NCBI GenBank assembly: GCA_902797275.1 | Contig: CADBSI010000067.1 | Span: 1-5,115 of the forward strand | Length of the DNA: 5,115 nucleotides | Direction: 5' to 3' | Origin: an uncultured Erysipelotrichaceae bacterium | GTDB lineage: Bacteria > Bacillota_I > Bacilli_A > RF39 > UBA660 | In this document: piece after piece, positions 1 to 5,115 of the stretch | How the letters are laid out: the number at the start of each line of letters is the position of its first letter | Position numbering within the stretch: position 1 is the stretch's first letter | The notes under the pieces: model-generated | Database searches by the model: none | What the model saw: the letters and a program-made list of their open reading frames with translations, nothing else | Told to the model about the DNA's origin: nothing | Made by a program: the position numbers and the translations under genes

Positions 1-7
1 TAATATC

Positions 8-36
8 AAAAAAAGCAAATCTTGAAATTGCTTTTT
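8..36 (-). terminator. Candidate intrinsic terminator after gltX (second hairpin)
   Basis: AAAAAGCAA (10-18) and TTGCTTTTT (28-36) form a perfect 9-bp stem with a nine-base loop. On the minus strand the second arm continues as TTGCTTTTTTT, the classic form of a Rho-independent terminator. The plus strand also carries Ts after the stem, so it could act in both directions and serve a convergent gene left of the window. The rest of 1-210 is A/T-rich with no coding potential that I can see. Confidence 0.55.
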
Positions 37-46
37 AAATTCTTAT

Positions 47-102
47 TTTAAATAAAAAAATAAAGAAAAATTCTTTTTTGCTATAAGCAATTATCTTTAT
101 TT
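47..102 (-). terminator. Candidate intrinsic terminator after gltX (first hairpin)
   Basis: AAATAAAGA (58-66) pairs with TCTTTATTT (94-102) in a 9-bp outer stem. Within it TTGC (78-81) and GCAA (87-90) make a small inner stem. On the minus strand the outer stem runs straight into a T-rich tail (TTTTATTT, reading through 57-50). It sits about 110 bases past the gltX stop. The stem is nearly all A-T, so strength is uncertain. Confidence 0.45.
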
Positions 103-201
103 AAAAAATAATATTTATAAATTTTAGATTTGACAAAAAAATCAAGACAAAAAATTTTTTAAAATTTTTTTAAGTTTACATACATTTTACATAACAAAGT
201 A

Positions 202-239
202 AAAGATTTACTAAGCATTTATACACTTAATAAATCTTT
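202..239 (-). repeat. Inverted repeat across the gltX stop codon
   Basis: AAAGATTTA (202-210) and TAAATCTTT (231-239) are perfect 9-bp complements. Inside them TAAG (212-215) can pair with CTTA (226-229), leaving a 10-base loop. The hairpin covers the last codons and stop of gltX. No continuous T-run follows it on the minus strand, so it is not a good terminator; it might stabilise the 3' end of the message or be chance in AT-rich DNA. Confidence 0.35.
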
Positions 240-1878
240 CTTTTATTTTAGAATCACCAAGTAATTTCATAATCTCATATAAATCAGGTGTATTAGTTTT
301 AGTTGTTAAAGCAACTCTTAATACAGTTGAAACATCAGCAACCGATCCTTTATAAGCTTCAGGATTTTTTTTGTAATCTTTCATATTAGATGCATATCCT
401 AAAGTATCACACATTTCTTTTATTTTATTGAACCAAATATCTTTATCTGATAAATCTAAATATTTATCTACATAAGTTTCTATAATAGTTTTAATTTCTT
501 CTTTATTAGTTATTTTAACAAAATCATAAGTTAGATTCGTAAAATATTCATCAAACATATACCAAACATGATTTTTAATATCAGAATAACTTATATAATC
601 TTTTCTTGGTTTAACACTTTCTCTTTCTATATTAAAAATTAAGGTTGCATATTCTTTATTATTTTTTAATATGTCATAAAATTCTTGATCAAATTCTTTA
701 GTATAAGTTAATAAATTATCATATATTTCTGTTGCTTTTAATCTACTTAAATAATTTTTTGAAATATTAAATAGTTTATTAACATCAAATAAAGTTCCAC
801 TAGCACTTATCTTTTTAAAATCAAATTTAAATTCAGATATATCTTTATCAGGATTATTATCTAACCATTCTTCAAAGTTAGAATTAGCAATTGTCATTAA
901 ATATAATTTAACGGCTTCTTTTGGAATTCCTTCTTTATGATAATATTCAACACTAGCTTCTTTATCTTTTCTTTTTGATAGTTTTCTTCTAACTCCATTT
1001 TCATCTATTTTCATAACAAGACCAAGATGAGCATATTTTGGCTTTTTAAAATTAAAAATTGAAAATAATTGATCATGTATAGGAAAAGATGCAATCCATT
1101 CTTCTCCTCTTGTTATATGAGTTGTACGCATCAAATGATCATCTACTAAATGAGCAAAGTGATAAGTTGGTAATTTATCTGTTGATTTAATTAAAACAAT
1201 ATCTAAATCATTCTCAGGAAATTCTATATCCCCTCTTACCTCATCATGTAAAACTATTTTGTTATTAAAGTTTCCTGGAGATTTTAAACGAACAACATAT
1301 TCTTCTCCATCTTTAATTTTTTGAATTGCTTCTTTAGTAGTTAAACTACGACACTTGGCAAAAGATCCGTAATAACCAATTCTTTCTTTATTAATTTCTT
1401 GAATTTCACGAGTTTCATTTAATTCTTCTTCTTTACAAAAACATGGGTAAGCAAGTCCTTTTAAAACTAAATATTTACAAAAAGTATGATAAATTTCTTT
1501 TCTTTCACTTTGAATATAAGGGCCATACGAACCAATACTTTCATATTCATTAATCATTCCTTCATCAGGAATTATATCAAAATTTTTTAAATCATTTAAA
1601 ATACCAACAATGCCATTTTCTACACTTCTTTTTTGATCAGTATCTTCAATTCTTAAATAAAATATTCCATTAGTATCTCTTGCAGCTTTACAACTTTCAA
1701 AAGCTGATAACAGACTTCCCATATGAACAAATCCTGTTGGAGAAGGTGCAAATCTTGTAACCCTTGCTCCATCTTCTAAATTTCTTTCAGGATACATTTT
1801 TTCATAATCTTCTATTGTCTTATTGACATTTGGAAACATCAAATCAGCTAATTCACGTAATTCTTTTTCATTTTCCAT
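211..1878 (-). CDS. gltX: Glutamate--tRNA ligase (GluRS)
   Basis: This 555-residue cytoplasmic class I aminoacyl-tRNA synthetase charges tRNA-Glu with glutamate using ATP. The nucleotide-binding signature is APSPTGFVHMGS (residues 44-55), where HIGH has become HMGS, followed by RIEDTD (76-81). The second class I motif is KLSKR (299-303). A zinc-type insertion is suggested by Cys146, Cys148 and Cys176. ITRGEEW (255-261) is a typical GluRS core motif. The C-terminal part, ending in a segment with SVADVSTVLRVAL (512-524), resembles the bacterial helical anticodon-binding domain. About 38 residues precede the catalytic core; from memory, a similar extension occurs in a long (about 550-residue) GluRS subtype of Clostridia. 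The ATG is supported by AGGAG at 1886-1890, seven bases upstream. The gene follows the RelA/SpoT-family gene after 43 bases and ends with TAG. Whether it is discriminating or also charges tRNA-Gln cannot be told from sequence alone. The family assignment is secure. Confidence 0.97.
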   Translation of the reverse strand: MENEKELRELADLMFPNVNKTIEDYEKMYPERNLEDGARVTRFAPSPTGFVHMGSLLSAFESCKAARDTNGIFYLRIEDTDQKRSVENGIVGILNDLKNFDIIPDEGMINEYESIGSYGPYIQSERKEIYHTFCKYLVLKGLAYPCFCKEEELNETREIQEINKERIGYYGSFAKCRSLTTKEAIQKIKDGEEYVVRLKSPGNFNNKIVLHDEVRGDIEFPENDLDIVLIKSTDKLPTYHFAHLVDDHLMRTTHITRGEEWIASFPIHDQLFSIFNFKKPKYAHLGLVMKIDENGVRRKLSKRKDKEASVEYYHKEGIPKEAVKLYLMTIANSNFEEWLDNNPDKDISEFKFDFKKISASGTLFDVNKLFNISKNYLSRLKATEIYDNLLTYTKEFDQEFYDILKNNKEYATLIFNIERESVKPRKDYISYSDIKNHVWYMFDEYFTNLTYDFVKITNKEEIKTIIETYVDKYLDLSDKDIWFNKIKEMCDTLGYASNMKDYKKNPEAYKGSVADVSTVLRVALTTKTNTPDLYEIMKLLGDSKIKERFIKCINA

Positions 1879-1885
1879 AACAACA

Positions 1886-1890
1886 CTCCT
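1886..1890 (-). promoter_or_regulatory. Ribosome binding site of gltX
   Basis: The minus strand reads AGGAG seven bases before the gltX ATG at 1878, a strong Shine-Dalgarno match that fixes this start. Confidence 0.85.
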
Positions 1891-1903
1891 TTAATAATTC
1901 TAT

Positions 1904-1932
1904 ATCTTACTCTAAATACTTTTATTTGTCAA
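1904..1932 (-). promoter_or_regulatory. Putative internal promoter for gltX
   Basis: On the minus strand a perfect TTGACA (-35, 1927-1932) is followed after exactly 17 bases by TAAGAT (-10, 1904-1909), which matches four of six consensus positions. The -35 box lies in the last codons of the upstream RSH gene (Ile-Asp-Lys-stop). Transcription would start near 1897, just ahead of the gltX ribosome binding site. AT-rich DNA throws up promoter-like strings easily, but a full -35 match with optimal spacing in the right place is better than background. It would let gltX be expressed independently of the RSH gene. Confidence 0.5.
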
Positions 1933-3373
1933 TTTCTTTTTCATCATGTAAAAATTCTCTTATCTTATTTTTAGCTGTTGTTGTTTTAGCATAGTTTAAC
2001 CAATCTTCTTTTGGAACATAAGCTTTTTCATCAGTTATAATTCTTACTCTATCTTGATTTTCTAAAACATAATCAAACGGAACATATTCATCGTTTACAA
2101 TAGAGGCAACCATACTATTACCAACATCAGTATGAATTTTATAAGCAAAGTCAACAACTGTTGAACCACTTGGAAGCTCAATTACTTCTCCTTTAGTTGT
2201 ATAAACATAGATATTACTTGAAAATAATTCTTTTTTAATTAAAGAAACAAATTCAATATTATCTAAAATTGTACTATCTAACTCTTTAATTGATTTAAAG
2301 AATTGAAAATTTTCTTCTAAATCTTCTTGCATTTTAATTCTAGCATTATTTTTATATTTAAACCAATAAGAAGTAAGACCATATATAGCCATAGTTTCCA
2401 TTTCATTTGTTCTTATTTGAAATTGAATTAATCTATTATCTGGACCAAATACTGTTGTATGAATCGATTGGTATTTATTAGTTTTAGGACTAGCTATATA
2501 ATCTTTAAAATAATTATTAATTGGAGTAAACATTGAATGAATTAACATTAAAGCTAAATAACAATCTTTTTCATTTTTAACAATTACTTTAACACTTATC
2601 ATATCGTGAATAGTCTCGAATTTATTATTAGTCAATAATTTTTTATAAATACTATAATTATCTTTATAACGAATTTCAAGATTAGTTTTTATACCATTTT
2701 TCTTTAACAAATTAAAAACATTTTTTTTAACTTCTTCTAATATTTTTCTTGTGTTATCTTTTAAATCTTCTCTTTGTTTATTAATATCCCCATATAAACT
2801 TGGTTTTAAATATTTAAAACTAATGTTTTCAAGTTCATCTTTTATTTTACTAGCTCCTATATAATAAGCAAGTGGAACATATATTTCTAAAGTTTCTACA
2901 GCTTTTTTTTGTTGTTTTTCTAAACTTTTATATTCAAGAGTACGCATATTATGAAGTCTATCAACAAGTTTTATAATAATAATTCTTGGATCTTTTATTA
3001 AACTTACAATTATTTTTCTTAAATTAGAAGCACTTAATTCTTTAGAACTTGAAAAGTCAAATTTAGTCATCTTGGTAACACCATCAACTAAATCTCTTAT
3101 AGTTTTATTAAAAATACTTTCAATCTCATCTAAAGTAGACTCTGTATCTTCAACAACATCATGAAGCATGCCTGCTATAACTGTATCCATATCAGCATTC
3201 ATACAAGTCAAAATATACGCTATATTTAAAGGATGAATGATATAAGGTTCTCCACTTGCTCTTAATTGATCTTTATGATAATTGCTAGCATAGTTATAAG
3301 CTTTTCTTAATTTTCGAACATCAAAAGGAGTATATGATAAAACTTTTTTTTCTAAATCATTATATGTTATCAT
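1922..3373 (-). CDS. Short RelA/SpoT homologue, probably a (p)ppGpp hydrolase
   Basis: This 483-residue cytoplasmic protein belongs to the long RelA/SpoT family, which makes and degrades the alarmone (p)ppGpp. The N-terminal HD hydrolase domain is complete: SGEPYIIHP with His47, LHDVVEDT with His71-Asp72 and Glu75-Asp76, and KLVDRLHNMRTL with Asp138. Spacing between these residues equals that of the streptococcal Rel enzyme as I recall it. A synthetase-like domain follows (about 190-345): Arg235, Asp257 and YQSIHTT (Tyr301) are kept, but the catalytic Glu of the EVQIRT motif is Gln317 (IQFQIRT), and several other conserved positions differ. A TGS domain (about 386-450) comes next. The chain ends about 25 residues later, so the helical, zinc-finger and ACT regions of the usual 700-750-residue enzymes are absent. 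The start is ATG 3373, not the GTG nine bases upstream, which lies inside the Shine-Dalgarno sequence. It sits 43 bases before gltX. I infer hydrolysis without synthesis. Confidence 0.92.
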   Translation of the reverse strand: MITYNDLEKKVLSYTPFDVRKLRKAYNYASNYHKDQLRASGEPYIIHPLNIAYILTCMNADMDTVIAGMLHDVVEDTESTLDEIESIFNKTIRDLVDGVTKMTKFDFSSSKELSASNLRKIIVSLIKDPRIIIIKLVDRLHNMRTLEYKSLEKQQKKAVETLEIYVPLAYYIGASKIKDELENISFKYLKPSLYGDINKQREDLKDNTRKILEEVKKNVFNLLKKNGIKTNLEIRYKDNYSIYKKLLTNNKFETIHDMISVKVIVKNEKDCYLALMLIHSMFTPINNYFKDYIASPKTNKYQSIHTTVFGPDNRLIQFQIRTNEMETMAIYGLTSYWFKYKNNARIKMQEDLEENFQFFKSIKELDSTILDNIEFVSLIKKELFSSNIYVYTTKGEVIELPSGSTVVDFAYKIHTDVGNSMVASIVNDEYVPFDYVLENQDRVRIITDEKAYVPKEDWLNYAKTTTAKNKIREFLHDEKEIDK

Positions 3374-3379
3374 TAAATT

Positions 3380-3384
3380 CACCT
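3380..3384 (-). promoter_or_regulatory. Ribosome binding site that decides the RSH start
   Basis: The minus strand reads AGGTG (extending to AGGTGA at 3379-3384), six bases before the ATG at 3371-3373. An in-frame GTG at 3380-3382 would add three residues. It forms part of this ribosome binding site and has no Shine-Dalgarno sequence of its own, so ATG 3373 is the start. Confidence 0.8.
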
Positions 3385-3395
3385 ACTTAACTAAT

Positions 3396-3424
3396 ATTAT
3401 ATAAAATAAATGATTTAAAAGCAA
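3396..3424 (-). promoter_or_regulatory. Putative promoter of the RSH-gltX unit
   Basis: On the minus strand TTGCTT (-35 candidate, 3419-3424, three of six consensus bases) is followed after 17 bases by a perfect TATAAT (-10, 3396-3401). Initiation near 3389 would leave a leader of only about 16 bases before the ATG at 3373, just enough to hold the AGGTG ribosome binding site. The -35 box falls in the loop and inner arm of the terminator hairpin at 3411-3435. Confidence 0.5.
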
Positions 3425-3435
3425 CTTTTAAATCA
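3403..3435 (-). terminator. Intrinsic terminator after the mTERF-like gene
   Basis: TGATTTAAAAG (3411-3421) and CTTTTAAATCA (3425-3435) form a perfect 11-bp stem with a three-base loop. Read on the minus strand the hairpin is followed by the T-rich run TTTATTTT (3403-3410). It lies 36 bases past the stop of the mTERF-like gene. The stem has only two G-C pairs and the T-run is interrupted, so termination may be partial, leaving some read-through into the RSH gene. Between 3448 and 3467 there is also an all-A/T 8-bp hairpin, too weak to call on its own. Confidence 0.6.
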
Positions 3436-3470
3436 TATTATTTAATTATTTATTTAAAAAAATAAATTAA

Positions 3471-4403
3471 CTATTTTGTTTTAGTTTCGATAAATCTTTT
3501 ATTAAATTCATTATTACTTAAATATAAACTTTGATAATTAAATGGAATATTATTATACTTTAAATATTCAAGTCTTTTTCTTGTTAAAGATATACTTTGA
3601 ATTAAATTTCTTGGATTTTTTATAATCAAATATTCTAAATTCTCTTGTTTATAAAATTCTAATTGACTGATTAAAGAATTTTTAGATTTACTTAATATAC
3701 TAGGAAACTTTATTAATATTAATAAAATATCAGAATAAGTATAAGAATAATATTTAAATATATCTATTGTTTCTTTTATTTTTAAATTATTATAACCAAA
3801 TATTTGAGGGGAAATTGTTAACATTTTAAGAACTACTACTTTTGGTATTTGCATACTTAAAAGAAAATTAAAAGTATTTAAAATATTATCTTCATGAAAA
3901 CTTAGTATTTGAGGAAACTTTACTATCATTTTTGGTATTTCTTCTAAAGAAAAACCAAGATTTATTAAATAATTTATTTTTTTATTTAAATCACGATGAG
4001 AATAAACTGCAGGAAATTTCACGGTTATTTTTAAAATATCTTGTTTTTTAATACCTAAATTTAAAAATAAATTTATTGTTTCTTCTATTGTTTTATTAGA
4101 ATAAGCTAGTATGTTTGGTAAACTTAGAATAATTTTGATTATATTATCTTTAGAATAGCCAAGATTTTCTAAATAATCTAGTTTATCTTTTAAAGTAGTA
4201 AGATTATAACCATATATTTGAGGAAACTTTGTTGTTAATTTAATAACTTGTTCTATAGTTAAAAAAGTTAATAAATAGTCATTTGTTATTTTTATTTTAA
4301 TTAATAAAGTATTTTCTTTATATCTTATTAGTTCATAGTTAGTAATAATTTTAGATATTTTATCTTGAGAATAACCAAATTCCGTTAGGTATTTATTTAT
4401 CAT
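3471..4403 (-). CDS. mTERF-like helical repeat protein
   Basis: This 310-residue protein consists almost wholly of tandem repeats with the pattern 'L-x2-LG[YF]S-x3-I-x-K-[IM]-I-x-KFP-x-I-x-x-Y'. The repeat prolines fall at residues 61, 96, 131, 164, 199, 234 and 264 (spacings 35, 35, 33, 35, 35, 30), and a degenerate unit lies at about 10-36. The C-terminus (about 270-305, LTRKRLEYLK then LSNNEFNKRF) resembles the end of plant and animal mTERF proteins. That family forms a curved superhelix that binds DNA or RNA in mitochondria and plastids. The protein is basic (about 42 Lys/Arg to 27 Asp/Glu by hand count), with no signal peptide or convincing membrane segment, so it is probably a cytoplasmic nucleic-acid binder. 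Its ATG overlaps the flavoprotein gene's 3' end by 11 bases and has only a weak ribosome binding site (GGAT at 4414-4417), which suggests translational coupling. It ends with TAG. Function in bacteria is not known to me. PPR or TPR repeats are less good alternatives. Confidence 0.8.
   Translation of the reverse strand: MINKYLTEFGYSQDKISKIITNYELIRYKENTLLIKIKITNDYLLTFLTIEQVIKLTTKFPQIYGYNLTTLKDKLDYLENLGYSKDNIIKIILSLPNILAYSNKTIEETINLFLNLGIKKQDILKITVKFPAVYSHRDLNKKINYLINLGFSLEEIPKMIVKFPQILSFHEDNILNTFNFLLSMQIPKVVVLKMLTISPQIFGYNNLKIKETIDIFKYYSYTYSDILLILIKFPSILSKSKNSLISQLEFYKQENLEYLIIKNPRNLIQSISLTRKRLEYLKYNNIPFNYQSLYLSNNEFNKRFIETKTK
3594..4271 (-). repeat. Tandem mTERF-type repeat array within the CDS
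   Basis: This stretch encodes residues 45-270, seven repeat units of about 105 bases ending in KFPQIYGYN, SLPNILAYS, KFPAVYSHR, KFPQILSFH, ISPQIFGYN, KFPSILSKS and KNPRNLIQS. Some units remain alike in DNA. The same 16 bases occur at 3906-3921 and 4215-4230, 309 bases apart. A 21-base stretch at 3789-3809 recurs at 4203-4223 with one mismatch, 414 bases apart. Both offsets are whole numbers of codons and of repeats (three and four units). Confidence 0.8.
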
Positions 4404-5115
4404 TTTTTATTTTATCCAAAATATCTCTACTAGCTACTAAACCAGTTGCAGCAGCTATAACGATATTTCCAGCTTTACCTGATCCATCTCCAATAAAATA
4501 CATATTCATATTATTTGCTTTAAAGTGATTATCTGTTTCAATTTCATTACTAAAAAATTTTATTTCAGGTCCATATAATAAGGTTTCATCATTATTAACC
4601 CCAGGAATTATTTTATCTAAGGCTTCCAAACCATCTATAATATTTGTAATAATTCTATGTGGCATAACAAGAGCAAGATCACCAGGAACACAATCTTTTA
4701 AAGTTGGGGTTAAAAATTGTTTTTCTAGTCTACTACTTCTAGTTCTTCTAAATTTCTTTAAATCTCCAAGGGTTTGAATAATTGGCTTAGAATCCCCTAA
4801 AACATTAGCAATTCTTGCAATAGATTCTCCATATTCTCTTGTGTTGGTAACTGGTTCTGTTAAATTAACTTTACTAATAAAAGCAAAATTAGAATTATTG
4901 GATTTAATATTTTTCAAAGCATGACCATTAACACAAATATAGCCATAATAATTTTCTTTAGTAACAAAACCACCTGGGTTAGTACAAAATGTTCTTATTT
5001 CATCACCATAAGTTTTAGTTTTAATAAATATTGATGGATCGTAAATGACACTACATAAATCTTCTAATAACTCACGTCTAACTTCTACTCTTACTCCAAT
5101 TTCAATACTTTGAGA
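4393..5115 (-). CDS. FAD-dependent dehydrogenase, COG2509 type (C-terminal part)
   Basis: The frame is open from the window edge to the TAA at 4393-4395, giving 240 residues of a gene that begins outside the window. A TTG at 4915-4917 could be mistaken for a start, but the 66 codons upstream are open and match the family, including EIGVRVEV, IRTFCTNPGG and the ICVNGHALKN join. Further features are YGESIARIANVL, LTPTLKDCVPGDL, IPGVNNDETLLYGPEIKF and a C-terminal dinucleotide-fold segment YFIGDGSGKAGNIVIAAATG (codons 4438-4497). From memory these match the COG2509 group of 'uncharacterised FAD-dependent dehydrogenases', soluble flavoproteins of roughly 450-530 residues whose substrate is unknown. 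The FAD-binding N-terminus is not visible, so cofactor binding is inferred from the family. The gene overlaps the mTERF-like start by 11 bases in another frame, so the two are probably co-transcribed. Confidence 0.85.
   Translation of the reverse strand, partial: SQSIEIGVRVEVRRELLEDLCSVIYDPSIFIKTKTYGDEIRTFCTNPGGFVTKENYYGYICVNGHALKNIKSNNSNFAFISKVNLTEPVTNTREYGESIARIANVLGDSKPIIQTLGDLKKFRRTRSSRLEKQFLTPTLKDCVPGDLALVMPHRIITNIIDGLEALDKIIPGVNNDETLLYGPEIKFFSNEIETDNHFKANNMNMYFIGDGSGKAGNIVIAAATGLVASRDILDKIKNDK

Noticed and set aside
130..158. Plus-strand promoter from TTGACA at 130-135
   Set aside because: No -10-like sequence occurs 16-18 bases downstream (the region is a run of A then T), and no plus-strand gene follows; it would only run antisense to gltX.
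151..172. Run of A6T6-like blocks as a hairpin or origin element
   Set aside because: The alternating A and T runs are self-complementary only because of extreme AT bias; no repeat unit or DnaA-box-like sequence accompanies them.
1879..1921. T-box or other riboswitch leader before gltX
   Set aside because: Only 43 bases separate the genes, too short for a T-box, and no specifier stem or T-box sequence is present.
3374..3382. GTG start for the RSH gene at 3382
   Set aside because: The GTG is part of the AGGTGA ribosome binding site of the ATG at 3373 and has no Shine-Dalgarno sequence of its own.
3594..4271. Repeats as PPR, TPR or HEAT units
   Set aside because: The period of about 35 residues fits PPR or TPR, but the units lack the TPR W-LG-Y-A-F-A-P pattern and the usual PPR helix motif, while the KFP-x-I-x-x-Y and LGYS elements and the C-terminal tail fit mTERF better. 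A profile search is needed to settle it.
211..4403. Mycoplasma genetic code (TGA read as Trp)
   Set aside because: The Trp codons checked are TGG, and the genes are of sensible length under the standard code without TGA interruptions.
1..5115. tRNA, rRNA, CRISPR array or insertion sequence
   Set aside because: No cloverleaf, rRNA-like segment, regularly spaced direct repeats outside the coding array, transposase or terminal inverted repeats were seen on either strand.

Overview
The window is very AT-rich (about a quarter G+C by eye) and every supported gene lies on the minus strand. Trp is written TGG throughout, and the four visible stops are TAA or TAG. This argues for the standard bacterial code rather than the Mycoplasma code. 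Gene content and base composition suggest a low-GC Firmicute, for example an uncultured gut Bacilli or Clostridia lineage, or a Mollicutes relative that has not reassigned TGA. This placement is inference; there is no rRNA to confirm it.

Layout in transcription order, from right to left. (1) 4393-5115 holds the C-terminal 240 residues of a COG2509-type FAD-dependent dehydrogenase; its N-terminus lies outside the window. (2) 3471-4403, overlapping that gene's 3' end by 11 bases, encodes a 310-residue protein made almost entirely of about 35-residue helical repeats that look like mTERF (mitochondrial transcription termination factor) repeats. That family is classically eukaryotic and organellar. 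(3) 3374-3470 is an intergenic stretch where a perfect 11-bp hairpin terminator overlaps a promoter reading into the next gene. (4) 1922-3373 encodes a short RelA/SpoT-family protein with HD, synthetase-like and TGS domains. Its hydrolase motifs are intact, but the synthetase site has lost its catalytic Glu, and the usual C-terminal regulatory half is absent. (5) 211-1878 is glutamyl-tRNA synthetase (gltX), 43 bases downstream, probably with its own internal promoter. (6) 1-210 has no gene but holds two hairpins with T-rich tails that would end this transcript.

Two transcription units are likely: flavoprotein-mTERF-like, and RSH-gltX. The second joins (p)ppGpp turnover to tRNA charging. The strongest candidates for something little described are the bacterial mTERF-like repeat protein and the apparently hydrolase-only RSH enzyme. 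All family assignments come from reading motifs by eye; no database search was run.
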